A program made the translations under genes and the position numbers. From NCBI GenBank assembly GCA_016584495.1, contig WAID01000015.1, forward strand, positions 2,294,501 to 2,358,500: DNA of 64,000 bases. Reading direction: 5' to 3'. How positions within the stretch are numbered: position 1 is the stretch's first letter; each line of letters opens with the position of its first letter. Positions 46,279-58,506 of the stretch are shown here, one piece after another. The DNA is from Celoporthe dispersa. Its lineage: Eukaryota > Ascomycota > Sordariomycetes > Diaporthales > Cryphonectriaceae. Under the pieces are notes generated by a model that saw only the letters and a program-made list of their open reading frames with translations, was not told where the DNA came from and ran no database searches.

Positions 46279-47396
46279 ATGGCAACTATTAATGAGAAGC
46301 CGAAGGGCAAGATGGCCCCTGTTCACTTCTTCTCTCATGGCTCGACGATGATGCTGGGCGAGGACAGTGCCTCCGCCCGGTACTGGGAGAGGATGGGGGA
46401 TGAAGCTGTAAGGAACGGCGTGGAGCATGTGGTTATGATGGTGCGTTCCCTCGTTTCCTTTCCGGTCGATTATATTTTTCCTCCCTCCCCTTTCAGCAAC
46501 ATGACCTTTGGGCCTGCAGATATCTCCTCGAAGGAGGGCTCATAATAAACTCTGGCTCGAGTATATCGACTCCTGCTAACTATCCTCAGGGCGCGCACTG
46601 GGCCACCACTTTTGACGGCATTCTCATCTCCGCCAAACCTCACCCGGGCAAGAACCCAGTCGCCTTCGTCCACCCATCCAAATACGAGCAGTACAGGCTC
46701 AACCCGGACCTCTCCATGGTCCCCATCCTCCAGTCCCACCTCTCCGCAGCAGGCATCGCCTCCAAGCCCGACGACACATTCGACTGGATCCACGACACTT
46801 ATCTCATCCTGATCCGCATGTTCCCCAAGGGGTGCCCACCAACCACCATCATCTCCTCGCAACACCGATACGACCCGCACTTCCACATGGCCGTAGGCGC
46901 GGCCCTGCGTCCCCTGCGTGACTGGGACACCCACAAGACCCTGTTCGTCGGCAGCGGTGGCGCCGTTCACAATCTGTACCGCAATGTCTGGTCACCCATG
47001 CTGCGCTACAGGGACAACTTTGCCCAGCCCACGCCTCCCGAGGCCTGGGCTATGGACTTTCGCCAGGAGGTCATTGACGCCTTTGTGGCTGGCAACTCGT
47101 CTGCCACCCGGATCGAGGATTCTGCGTACGGCACGGTGCTGCGGTCTTCTTCTTTCAGTGAGAGGCCGAAGGGCGTGGGCGGGCCGAAGCTGAGAAGGAA
47201 GATGACGGCGCTGATGAAGCATCCCAAGTACAGAGAGGCGCATGCTACGGACGACCATTTCATGTCGAGCATCTTTGTGGCTGGGCTCTGTGGCGATAAG
47301 GATGATGAGGACATGAGAGGAGAGCTTGGTGCGGAGAACTGGGAACTGACCAACATGTGCAATTCGCAGTTTACGATTGGGAGCTGGGAAGACTGA
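46279..47396 (+). CDS. DODA-type extradiol ring-cleavage dioxygenase (LigB family)
   Basis: Non-haem Fe(II) enzyme of the LigB/DOPA-dioxygenase superfamily that opens catechol-type rings. Exon 1 is 46279-46440 and exon 2 is 46590-47396 across a 149-nt intron (GTGCGT, branch GCTAAC, CCTCAG). The product is 322 residues. Likely metal or active-site histidines lie in HFFSHGST near the start, in GAHW immediately after the splice, in SSQHRYDPHFH, and in the GSGGAVHNL motif typical of the family. The FVHPSKYEQY segment is also typical. No frame breaks. It follows the ALDH-like gene on the same strand, but nothing shows they share a pathway. The substrate (DOPA, gallate, another catechol) cannot be decided from sequence. 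Confidence 0.9.
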
Positions 47397-49763
47397 GACG
47401 AAGCGTACGCCTTTTTCATGCTCCAATTACTCCTAGAGTTCTTGCAGTCCATATCGCAGTGTTTAACCTTGTATATCAGAAATTCACATTGAACATGGTA
47501 TTTCCCCTATGCGTTGAAGCACTCTGATACCTGCGTGCGGCCTCATATTACTAGCATGAGAAGGCTCGCAGTCGAACTGTTCTGCTACATAAATACATGG
47601 CGTGCAACATCCTGACAAGTTGTCATGAAGTGCAAATATAATATTAGCCCATAGATTAGCTCAAAAAGACGTGAGAAATTTGTTTCTAGAATAAATGAGT
47701 TTCTCGGAGAAATCTCATCCAGTATCCGGGCACTTTGGCAAGAAAGTACTTACTTTCTCGTCTCATTCCCCCCAGTTTGCGGGTCTGTCTTGCCGATATT
47801 GTGGAAGCATAACATCAGCGCTTCTTATGACCACAATTAGAAAACTTGTAGCTGTAAGTCAAGGTTCCTTTTTGATAAGTGCTGAGAGACCAGCTGCCAG
47901 TTCCACTCACATGCTTACAGAAAACGCCTTTTTTTCCCTCAGAGAGGCTGGACAAATGTTTGTAGTGACAATTACTTGTCAATTCAAGAACCCGGAAATA
48001 TCATCGTGGTGAGTCTCCTCAGGCGAGTACTCAAGCAATCATCCTTAGACTAGTTCATAGCATGCACAAAGTTAGGGCAGGATTGACGTGGCGGCATTCA
48101 TGGTTGAACAACAGACCTATTGTGGATCAATAGAAACAGATGCAAGCTGAACTTGAGTTGATGGGCTGTATATTGCGGCAATTCGGACATTTGGAAGATG
48201 CGGCTGGAATCCGGTCCAGACCCAAAGCGCTCTTGATCATATCATGAAAGCCACATATTATGCGAACCCCTCCGGCCCCCCCAAAAGGGTCGTCATGCGA
48301 TGCATTCAGCGTGAGAGCAGCTATCATGAAGGACATGTCCCCTGTACCTTGAGAGATTCCTTTTGGCCGGGAGGGGTGCGCCACGTCGCTGACAGGACTC
48401 CGTAAAGGTACTACACACCCACAAGATAATCATGTGCGACGCCCACCATAGTTTTGCTTGCAATCAGCGCGGGATTCGCGATCGACGCAGCCACCATCGT
48501 CTTGAATCCATTTCTTCGGTCCTTCAACAGATGTGAGTTTTGGCACCCTGAGGTAATACCTGCCGCGATCTGGGGGCCTTTCTCACAGGTCAGACTTCCA
48601 GGTCGTGTAACCGAGCGAATCCGTTGTTCCCTTACGAGGCTTCGAGGGCCGAGAAAAGAAAGAGAGGGAAGGAGGGGGACAAAAGTACTATGCGCCCCCC
48701 CCCCCCTTTCACAGGCGGTATGTCAGACAACATAGCTGGCGTCGCAGCCTCACGAGAATTCTACTGAAAGGCAGATCCTGATGTGCACAAAAGGCCTGCG
48801 AGAGTGTGTAAAGTCGGTGAAGCCGGCAGATAGTCAAGTTGCCTGATTGGTCACATGCGAGGCACATGCGAGGGGCTTGAATTTTTCAACCTGTGTAACC
48901 CATGGTGGAGTCCCTTCCCCCCCCCCCCTCTCTGTGATAATAATAATAATAATAAGGCTCTCTCTGCTGCTTGCCTCATGAGAAAACAGAGTGTGACGTT
49001 TCGGCACTACTTATAAACATGTAAATCAGGCTCGCCTGTCACCGACCGACGCCTAGAGAGAGAAATGAAACGCAACCAGCAGCGCGACAAAAACTATTAA
49101 TTTATTAATCTATCCATGAAACGGAAACTTATTGATCTATCTATTAAACGGATTCCGCGAAGCCAAGCAGACTTCATCATGTGCTTGCAGTTTCTTCAGA
49201 CGGTAGTTTATGTCAACTGCCGCTACTATCGACTGTCCTCAGGGTACATTCCTCGACCTCCAGCTCCCCAGCCTGACGACGGCAGTGCGTCAAGGCGCCA
49301 GCCCTGGAATTTGAACGTATTCTCACTTCTCATTCGCAATGCCGCAAGCGGAACTACAGCACCTCATACGGACCCGAACCGGTCGCCAGATCCCTCAAAC
49401 ACTCATCGGTGCGAAGTGTTCACCTACGTTCAGTGTGCTGCGGCACAGGCCGCAAGAGAGCCCGACGACAGGTTTAAAAGAGTGCGGGACAAAGACAGGG
49501 GACAAAAGATCGTCTGTAGGAGTGCACAGAGGGCAGGTGGTAGTGTGCCAGACGAGCAGGTGGCGGCGAGGCGACCGATGAGAATGAGGGACGACATACG
49601 CTGCCCTGTCTGCCAGAGGATGGATGAGGCAGAGGTTGAGGCCAAAACAGAGTTTGCCGTGGTATGTCTTGATTTTCAAAGTACCATCTTGTCCTTGCTG
49701 GCACCATAGCTAACTGTGGACATGAGGTCGCCAACGATCCTCGCCCTGTACGTCCTCGTTCTC

Positions 49764-49821
49764 GTCCTCCTCCTCCACCACCACCACCACCACCACCTCC
49801 TCCTCCTCCTCCTCCTCCTCG
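49764..49821. repeat. CCT/CCA trinucleotide tract
   Basis: TCC repeats, then ACC repeats, then TCC repeats again, with no coding context. A microsatellite. Confidence 0.9.
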
Positions 49822-50707
49822 TCAACAGTCGCCAAGACCTTGCAGCGTGCAGCCACCCGCAGTTGGTTTCCATCCCATCTTGATCTTATAGCGGGGCCAC
49901 TATTGCTAATTTCTTACCGCATCAGGGACAATGTGGCAAACAACGAAAAAAGAAGTCAAGACGAAAGCATAACAAATGCAGGCGTCAGAGAGTAGGCTTC
50001 TGAAACCCTCTGTATCATGTGAGTGTACTGACGTTGCGAAAAGAATCAATGTAGATCTGGATGCGTCGTTATGTGAAGGAGGCCAAGGGAAGGGAAGGGG
50101 AGGAGGGGGGTTGGGAGGCAATAAGAAGGAGGAAAAAGAAAACGCACCTCGATTGACTTAGTTCAACCTTTGATAGACCACCCGCTCTCTGTCAACGGCC
50201 AGCTGGCTGCTGGTCGAGGTCGAAGGCACCTCAAGTGTTCACATCTTAAGTGCCTCCTTGGTCAAGCTAGTATGAACTGCGTGCATTTCCGTCCCACTAT
50301 GGATATTTGACTCACCCTATTGTAGACACCTTGTTGGTTGGGTAGGTCAAGGAGCTGCCCTGTAGGCAATCTAACCGCCTGTAATGCTATAGCCCATCAG
50401 AATTTGACGTTTCTTTTGGAGCTCTGGCCACTCGTTCCGGGGCCTCAAGCATGTCAGCAGGCTTTGTTCAGCCCACCGCCTCGAGACGGGTAGACACGGG
50501 ACTCTGCTGACGAGAGCTTCACAAATGGCTGCTGAGCGCCCCCTCAATAGCTCCCCGCTTTCTCAAGGGTGGTGTAGAGTTCGGCGCTTTCGTCAGCAAG
50601 GTAATTCACCGAGTGACCGGTCGGTTTCTGTGATTCAGGACGACTTGTCATAAGAAACACAGTGTTGATAGTAGGACTGGGGGCTCCAAAAGGAACCAGC
50701 CATGTTC

Positions 50708-50730
50708 TTTTTTTTTTTTTAAAAAAAAAA
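50708..50730. repeat. T13 followed directly by A10
   Basis: A perfect homopolymer inverted repeat with no spacer. It could form a hairpin, and it could also reflect an assembly artefact. Confidence 0.9.
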
Positions 50731-50754
50731 GAAATTCCTAGGACAAGGCTTCTA

Positions 50755-51012
50755 GTCGTTCCCTTGACGGCGTCTAACCCCCACGAGTCTGTCATAAAGT
50801 TTGACAGGGATCCATGTGTTGAAACCACAATACTTTGGAGCGTACAAAAGACCGACTTGATCGGCTTCCAGCCCCCAGCCCTCAGCCTCGTAGGCAAAGC
50901 ATAGGCGCTCACGTCGCTGATCAGCACGGAGCCTGACTTCTTTGGAATCGTGGATATCGCTCCTGGTGCTGAAGACTAGGTATACCTGAACGCCTGTCGA
51001 AATGTTAACTCC
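50755..51012 (-). CDS. Coding-like fragment, unknown (possible exon or relic)
   Basis: An 86-codon open stretch without an ATG near its start, 137 bp past the MED5 stop on the same strand. It reads VQVYLVFSTRSDIHDSK, then RADQRRERLCFAYEAEG, then APKYCGFNTWIPVKLYDRL. Amino-acid use and C/T-rich third positions look like real protein rather than shadow frame. I do not recognise it and found no certain splice partner, though the next 200 bp on the minus strand has other protein-like frames. It could be an internal exon of an unmodelled gene or a remnant. Confidence 0.3.
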
Positions 51013-51148
51013 TCAATAAGAGCGAAACTTGAAATGTAGGACCCTTGCCTGGGGCCCATGAAACGCTGTCCTAGATGCATCTTGATCTTGTCGCAGTTCT
51101 GCCACACATCCTCAGCAGCCACCATCATGTGAAATCTAGACCGACAAC

Positions 51149-54100
51149 CTAAGTCAGATCCATGTTCGCATCCCACCCATCCAGCCCATCAAGGCCCCAG
51201 TCATCCCCGCCGACCAGGTCCAGTCCTGCCGCCGAGCTCGAGCCAGCATCGAGGCCCAGGTCGCCGGCGCCGGCACTGAGATCCAACGGCAGACCCGCGA
51301 CCCCGGCAGAGTCCAGGGACATTGGATCCGCCATGACAGCTGCAGCAGCCGCGTCGTCAGCTACTAGAGCATCAGCGATTGCAGCGGCGGTGTCGAGGGC
51401 GGGTATGGCTAGCGCCGCGGGTGCCATCTGCTTCTCGACTTTCTGGTAGAGGCGCACAATAATCTCGGCCATGGCGGGGTCTTTCTTCTGGATCTTCTTC
51501 CACTCTTCGGCCTCCCACTTCAGAGCCTCGCGTAGAGAGAGGTGTCGCTGCGCAGGCCCAGAGCTCACTTGGGTGGCCGCGTCATCTAGGAGAGATGGTG
51601 GGGGTCGCTGTGGATCACGTTCGTTACATCCGGTGCGCACACGAGAGCGGCCGCGACGTCGTAACCGTAGGAGATGCTGCTATTACCGGCTTCGGTCTGC
51701 GATTTCAGTTGCTCGAGGATGGCATAGAGAACCCGCTTTGCACCTAGAAGCTTCAGACCGACAAGAATCTGTCGATGCGAGTAAGTCGTCGGGATCACAG
51801 CCTGCTGTAGGCTCCAGACGGTGAGTGCGTGGGTCGTATGCTTGATATTTGCGACAAGGCCACCATTACTGCTTGACCATGTCTCAACCTCCTGAACGGC
51901 CGCTGCGCCTGTTCTGCGGGACAGCTCGATGTTGTCCTTGAGGACGTGAAGAAGTGGCTCTACGTCCTGGCTCTTTGGGTTCTGGCGCTGGTAATTTCTC
52001 AGCCCGTTCTCTAGAGGCTTGGCCACGATGTTTCGGACAGAGTTGAGCATGTCGCTTGATTCCTGAGTCAGTCTTTGAGTTGGCTTGAGAATGAGCTGTA
52101 GAATTTTGATAACGGCCTTGTTCTCCTCTGGTCGGTCGGTCCAGAGACAGTTTGAGAGGTAAATGATGGCTGTCACTAATGAGGGCAGCAAGAAGGGTTC
52201 CACGAGGTCTGCAGTCTGGTCAATACGCGAAGACATACATACAGAACCTTCAAACAGACTCACATTCAATGCCCGTCTTAAGGCTCTCCTCGGTAAGATA
52301 CCCAGTGCTGAATGCCAGGACGATATTGTGGAACAGCGTAGGAATGAGGAGGTACAGGTTCTGCGGAGGACACGATGAGAGCAGCTCATCCGCTAGACCA
52401 CCTCCATCGGTATCGAAGAGGCCATGGATCCACCCATTCAAGTTGTTCTTCTCTGGCTCGCTCAACCCATCCAGCGAGCGACTGAGTTGACCCTTGCCCA
52501 GGAGCTTCGCGATGAATGAGTCTGATGACCTAAGCGCCAAATCCGAGGCCGACAGGTTGTAGCGGTAGACAAATGCCAAAAGAAGTAGGAGGACGGACCC
52601 AAACTCTTCATAGACGGGTTGGTACTCCCCTTGATCATCCTCGTATCCCCAGTTATCCAGTAGCTCGCACAGAGGCGTAAGGATGGTGTGAGGTTTGTCG
52701 AAAAGTAAGAGCACGTCAAGATTGAGAGGGTTACGGGCCAATTGGCTGCATAGCTGTTTTAATGTCATCGTCTCCTTGTTGGCACAAAGCCGACCAAGCA
52801 TCTTCAACACCACAAATCAGCGAATGCCCTTGCAATACTGAGGGTTATCACAAGAGGTAGGAAGCCAAAGAAATAAAAAAAAATAAAAAAAGGGAAAATA
52901 GGAAGCGCGTGTAGCTCACCTCGGTCAGGGCTTGACAGACAGCTCCGGCATTGCCCTCCATCTTGTCCAGCTCCGTGATGAGTCGCAACATGCGGTCATG
53001 ATCTGAGATGCATTCCTGGACTAGCTTGTCTTTGACATACCGGCCGTCTGCCGGCAGCGTTTGGTAGGCGTAGTCCCCAAGCAGCTTATCTATGCTCGAC
53101 TCGGGCACCAGGCCATGCAGACAGCAGGCAGTAACGAAGTCGGATCGTACAGACTCAGTAAAGGGGTTTCCTTCGCCGCTCTCAAACAGCGACGAAAGCG
53201 TCGGGAACGTGTTCGTGTCTACCCGGCTAAGCGCAGTCGTAATACACAGCTCGGAGTTGAACGGATACATGGGACTCGCCGTCGCTGCGAAGGAGGCCAG
53301 GATGAGCGGAACTTTGTTGATCAGATACGAGCGGAGGAGGTGTGCTGATCTCTGACCCTCATTGCGAAATATGGCGTTCGCGAGGACGTCAAAGGATGCA
53401 AGTATGAGGTCGATCGTTGTGGATTGTATGTCGCCTTCGAACCTGTTGTGCAGATAGCTGTACAAGGACACGTCGTCCAGTAGTGGCCGGCCAATCAACT
53501 ACAGATCATCAGCATATTCCGGAGCGACACACACCCTATCATGTCCTTGTTGTTACTCACAGCTGCGTTGAGATAGATGTATAAGCCCGCGCGCGATCGC
53601 AGGATGTCTAACGGTTGCAGCACAATGGTCTGCAGGCCAACAGTCTCGTCGAAAAGCTCGTCTATCTCGGCGTTGGCAGCCTCCTTCTTCTTGTCGACCG
53701 GCTCGAACCCAGCCAGGGTCTCCGTCCGGAACATCTCCAGCCTCGATGCGATCTGGGCTGCGCCTTGGGACTCCTGGGCGGAACCCGGGATGATGGACGG
53801 GACGAAGCTCGCGAGGCTCTTCGACAAGGCCTTGCGGACGCCTTTCCTAACAGCGTCAGTGACGTCCCAAGAGAAGAGAGCATTCGTGGTGCGACCCACC
53901 TTTCGCAACAGGCTTACTCAAAGCCTGCAACACGATTGGGTTCTCAACTATGCTCAGCAGCAGCATGACGAAACCTGCCCTTGCGTTCTCCAGTTGATCC
54001 CTCGCCTTCTTGGGTGCAGAGTATGCACTAGTGATCCCACCCATCATGACCTCGTCTGGCTCGACAGGCAGCGCCGCGCTTGCGGCCGTGAAGAGCATCA

Positions 54101-54708
54101 TCCACCTTGCCATCATGAGGGACACCTCTATCGCATCCTTCCCATTCCGTATCGCGGAGCCAGTTCCCACAGCCTGACGCAGGCGGTAGAAGATGACTTC
54201 GTCGGACGTGAAGCTGCTCTGCCAGCGCGTCACCGCCTTCCCTCCCCGTCGCCGCCGTCTAGTCTAGCGGCACTAGCTTCGCTCTTCAGGCCCTTCTGTC
54301 TCGCTGTTGCCTTTCCGTCGTCGTCCTTCTCCTCCTCCTGCTGTCCTCTCCATTCTTCGCGGCATCCACGATGGCATGCGCTGAGCTATATCGTAGCAAC
54401 CCGGCCAGCACCGCCTGCAGGTCGACCAAGCGCAGGTCCAGCAGGGTCTGCAGGTAGTACGGCACGCGCGGATCCAGGGCCGTTTTGTTCCACTTGTTGG
54501 GGCGCAAGAACAAGTCTGCGACAGGGAGAGGGCCGAGCGGGTGGCGGTTTGCGTGCAGGGGAGCGAACTCGGCGAAGCGGTCTGGGTCGAGGCGGACCTT
54601 GAGGGCGTGTGTTAGGAACTTGTCCCACTGGCCGTAGGCCTCTTCAGCGCGTTGCTGGGGCGTGAGGAGGGAGCGATCTAGGGCCTCATCCCCATCGGGG
54701 TCGCCCAT
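51149..54708 (-). CDS. NUT1: Mediator complex subunit 5 (Med5/Nut1)
   Basis: Tail-module subunit of Mediator, linking activators to RNA polymerase II. Five exons: 54708-53900, 53841-53561, 53498-52920, 52801-52264 and 52208-51149. Introns are 58, 62, 118 and 55 nt with GTGGGT, GTGAGT, GTGAGC and GTGAGT donors. The second exon's acceptor (GGAAAG) is an unusual choice forced by frame. The protein is helical throughout, without enzymatic motifs. Family-like segments are LALKWEAEEWKKIQKKDP-type sequence near the end and YLVEPFLLPSLVTAIIYLSN. The tail is rich in Asp, Gly and Leu (DDWGLDGLDGWDANMDLT). Three frame breaks need an added base: near 54330-54341, at CCCC 54244-54247 and at GGGGG 51600-51604. 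Bridged it is about 1089 residues. The start, MGDPDGDEALDRSLL at 54708, precedes the conserved WDKFLTHAL region. Confidence 0.84.
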
Positions 54709-57562
54709 CGTGAGGGAGGGGATCGTCTGGAGGGCACTTTGGACGTGGCTTGTCTCGATAGGCGTGGAAAGCAGAGGGCCTCGTCGGGTGGTCAGGAGGG
54801 GTTCAGGGCTGCGCTGGGCAGGGCGGACGCGGACGCAGGCTGCCGGCTGTGGTTGCAACGATGGTTTTCAAGATGCTGTGCATCTAATGCAAATAGCCTT
54901 GGATCGGCAGGTGGGATCAGTCTGCAGCACAGTCTCAGTATGATCAACAAGCAAGAATAAATTGATGGGAGACTAGTTATTTTGGTTGGAAAATGTTGAG
55001 GTGCGGAAAGAAAACAAAAGGTCAAACGACATTTATTGTTGAAATCGAGATTGATAGAGGTACACAATGACATGTGCTCTGGAGCTTGACAAGAGCTAGA
55101 GTGGAAGCAGCATGAGCCGCTGTGCCTGCCGCAGGGCTGTCACTCGGCACGAACCGAGGTGTATAGGGTACTGCTACTATGTACTATGGGGTCGATTTTC
55201 AGTGGGGTTCTGCAGGGGACTAACCCGCCTGAACACAGTACTATGCACTATGAACTAGCCCTTCACCACTCGACCCTGCAAAGACACACTGATAAAGTCA
55301 GCAGCAAAAAGGTGATGAGACATGGGGGTGAGAGGTTGCTCGCTGTATCTTTAAATGTCTGTGTAAAGCTTCTCTGGATCCCGCTGGCCTTGATCATCTC
55401 TGAATGTAACCCTATCACTACTGTCAGAGCTCTACAGTAGATTTCGGCTCATTCTCATTACTACAGAAAACGTATCAAACCTATGAATACACTATATAAT
55501 ACTAAATGCAAGCGTGTTGAGTACATGCGACCATAGGTAGTGGAAAACTTGGGATCCCGTCTGCTCTCCCCTAAATAAGCCACTAACCGCCGGATTAGTA
55601 GTTAAGTGGGTGACCATTAGCGAATACCCGGTGTTGCATGTTTTTTTTTCTTCCCTTTCCCCCTTGCTTCTCGTTCTCTGTGTTCCTGCGAACCCCCCCC
55701 CCCTCTCTCGGAAACAAGCTGAGAAAGAAAAAGAGTGAAAGATCGTCTTCATATGGTTGCCTTATCTATTATAAAGCGTTCGTTATGAAGATCATGACCT
55801 CAATTGAAACGTGGTTCAAGTATGCGCTGTCGGTACCTACCTACAGCATCTCAGACCCATGGGAAGTGCATACTACGTTGTATAGGGCTTATGACCTTCA
55901 CAAGACAAATCCTTTTTCCGAATCACAACGGACATACGATTATAGGGCTTTCATATCGCCACTTCACACACAGGGCCTCGTTCCTCCCATCCATCCCTAA
56001 ATTCCAAATTATCATGTCAGATGGGGGTATATTCGAGTATAGTAACAGCATCGCGGCTCCGGTCCCCGGCTTTCTGACCCCGGCGCCGTCAAAAACACCA
56101 CCCCGCTCATGGAGAATACCCTCCCTGGAGGAGCACCAACCCGGTCGGAGCACACACCCGATGTGACCAAGAAAAACGGAGCGAGGTGGCGAGAGAACGA
56201 TCCTCCTGTAAGCCCCTTCTTCTCTTCCTGCTGGGTGTTGGGGAGGGGGGGGCGGGGTGCGGCCCGATACGATAGAAAGTCGCTCACAACCAAAAACTAG
56301 TCGTCCTACAAGCCTTGCCCCTTCGTCTCACGCGACCCAAAAACCTCTTGGTTATGGAACCTCGAACGTCGACCCGGCTTGGAACCCCCCTCCCCCCGGT
56401 GGGCGGCGGGTTTGTTGGTTCACATCATCCGCACTGCAGATCCGATCCCTTTTTTCTGGGGCACCCTGAAAGGGGGCGTCATCAAAACCAAAACAAAGAA
56501 AGAAAATGAAGAAGAACAAGGGATAAAAAGGACAAGAACCTGACGATGAGACATACATAGATGATACATACTAGAGCAAGAGAGGAAAGTGAGGCTTCAG
56601 CACTTATGGCCACACATACAAACCCCGGGAGGTTAGATGATCTGATGTGGCGTCGTCGAAATGCACGACGGTCCGTGACGGTGCGCTCCGCTATTCCGAA
56701 GAGTTTCGGTCAAAAGAATCGCCCTCCTTTTTAGGGCGTCGTGTTTCTTATTCTCGTCGGCGGCCACTTATGCAAGATGCAATGCTCCTACCCCGGACTG
56801 GATGGTGGTATGGAAGAAGGGCCGCAGCGCGTGTTAGACCGCGATGCTGTGCCACTTGTGGCGTCGTGAATTTCATCACTGCCTTTCAAGGTTGTCCCTG
56901 CTGGGTGGGCTTCGTCCTTCAAGCCACGCCGAAAGAGATTATTCATTGCTGCTCTGATCGGCACCGGAAGAGGGTCAATGATGAGGCTGTTGAGGTGAGG
57001 TTGTACTGGATAGTGATATTGACAAAGCGGAACAGCGGGTTGTGTGTAAGTGTACTGTAGTGTTCAATAAAATCTATGGGTACTTTTCGGCGTAAGTCGA
57101 GGACGACCGCCCGCGCGGCTTGAGTCTGCCTCGTGTTCTAGAAACGGTAATCGTTGAACGTAGTGCTGTCGGTCCTACGATACGATCATGGCGGTGCGGG
57201 AGCATAGAAGCCATTCCTGCTTGCCTGCCTGATACCCTCCTTACATGTAAACAACCTGTATCCGGTACTAATCTCCCATATGTCATTATTCGTAACATTC
57301 TGCAGCAGCAGGGCCTCCCGCTGGCTAGTCGTCTCCTGCCATTGTTCCTCCTCCCGACTCGGCCTGCGGCGGTGATCCCTCCCGGAGTATGTCGGAGGCG
57401 TCCTAGTGCTTTCGTTTCTTGTGGCTCCTCGGCACGCTGAGGATGTGAGCTCGTGCGGTCGGCGGCGGCGGTGGCTTCTCTCTTCGGAGGGCCCTTTTTG
57501 GTAGAATTCGGAGTCAGCCTCTTCCCTCCGGCTGTAATGGACCCCACGTTCCTTGTGATGCC
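54709..57562. other. 2.9-kb intergenic stretch, no gene recognised
   Basis: The left end is the MED5 promoter. The remainder has short frames only, a C run near 55,694-55,703 and G-rich runs near 56,245-56,255. No domain or splice model could be supported. Confidence 0.45.
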
Positions 57563-58506
57563 CTACTGTGCCTCGCGCTTGACCCTCACGCCTGGTGTCT
57601 GACCAGACCGTCTCGGTTGGGTCGCAGCTCCTGCTCTCTCGGCATCTATCGGCGCCCGAGGTCCCAGCATCCAGTCCTGCATGGCAAGCCATTCACTCCA
57701 GCTCGTCTCTGCGCTGAGTATCTCGTTCTCACTGACGTTTTGCAGTGGCTTGAGGAACGGAACCATCTGCTCCCCGTCCATGTCGTAGTCGGCTTTGACC
57801 TTCAGCCAGTTGTCACTCTTGGCTGCAAAGAGATAGTTGCGGCGCTCTGCCTCGTGTAAGGACCCTATTCCCGCCGCCCAGTCATCTCCAAAGAAGCCGT
57901 GCAGGATACTAGGCATGTCGAAGCCGGTTGCCACCAGTCGTCTTATGTAGGGCGTGAGTGTGACGTAAGGTGCCTGGTGATGCTGGCCAGGCGATAGAGG
58001 CATAGGCATTTTGCCGGAAGAGCCCAAGGATGACGGTCCAGGCCCTGACATGCCGGCAAACCCTGCCGGCTGCGGCCCTGCACGAGCGTTGTGGTGTGCT
58101 GGCGGAGAGTACCCTGCGACAGACGAGTAGACTGGATGCTGTTTTTGGAAAGGAAGCTGGATGTTGACGAACGCTGCCACGGACTGCACTGGGCCCGTGT
58201 GCTGTGCATGGTCCAGAAAATATCGCACGCATGATTGGAACTGCGCATGCCACTCGAAGATGTCGAATTGGGCTTCGACAAAAGGCTGGTGGTTCTTCGG
58301 AGGAGTTAGCATGCTGTTGTAAAAGCCCCAAGAAGTATCCGTGTATCTGAGACTGAAAATTGAATAATAAAAAAGGAATCATATGTAGCCAGAGGTGCCG
58401 CGAAAAGCTGGGGCCTGGTGAGGACGGAGAGAGGGGCAGTCATTGTGTAAATTACCTGTGGCTGCTGAAATGATGACCCAATCCCCAGGGGGTTCGGAAA
58501 CGCCAT
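57563..58506 (-). CDS. Conserved-looking hypothetical protein
   Basis: I do not recognise the family. The simplest model has exon 1 at 58506-58456 (MAFPNPLGIGSSFQQPQ) and exon 2 at 58294-57563 with a 161-nt intron (GTAATT..CCGAAG), giving 260 residues in one frame. Exon 2 starts NHQPFVEAQFDIFEWHAQFQ and includes aromatic-rich helices (CVRYFLDHAQ, ILHGFFGDDWAAGIG, WSEWLAMQDWMLG) around a Pro/Gly/His linker. The basic tail ends VRVKREAQ. The intervening 58,290-58,370 also reads SQIHGYFLGLLQQHANSS in another frame. An alternative therefore keeps that as an exon after a TTTTCAG acceptor and needs one base removed. Cellular role unknown; no signal peptide or membrane segment. Confidence 0.6.

Larger units (their letters stand above)
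47397..50754. other. Gene-poor 3.4-kb stretch with simple repeats
   Basis: No convincing gene. It contains a poly-C run near 48,917-48,928, TAA repeats at about 48,936-48,954, a second C run near 48,697-48,708, a (TCC)n(ACC)n(TCC)n tract at about 49,764-49,821 and a T13A10 homopolymer pair at 50,708-50,730. Open frames such as 49,116-49,709 (+) and 48,127-48,384 (-) have no recognisable domain. Confidence 0.45.

Noticed and set aside
48127..48384. 85-codon minus-strand open frame
   Set aside because: Parts read protein-like, but there is no domain, no intron partner and no start context worth defending.
49116..49709. 198-codon plus-strand open frame
   Set aside because: No domain, no signal peptide, random-looking composition, and it overlaps simple-sequence DNA.
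3467..54341. Programmed +1 frameshifting as the cause of the frame breaks
   Set aside because: The breaks need both +1 and -1 corrections, share no slippery sequence, and affect unrelated genes.
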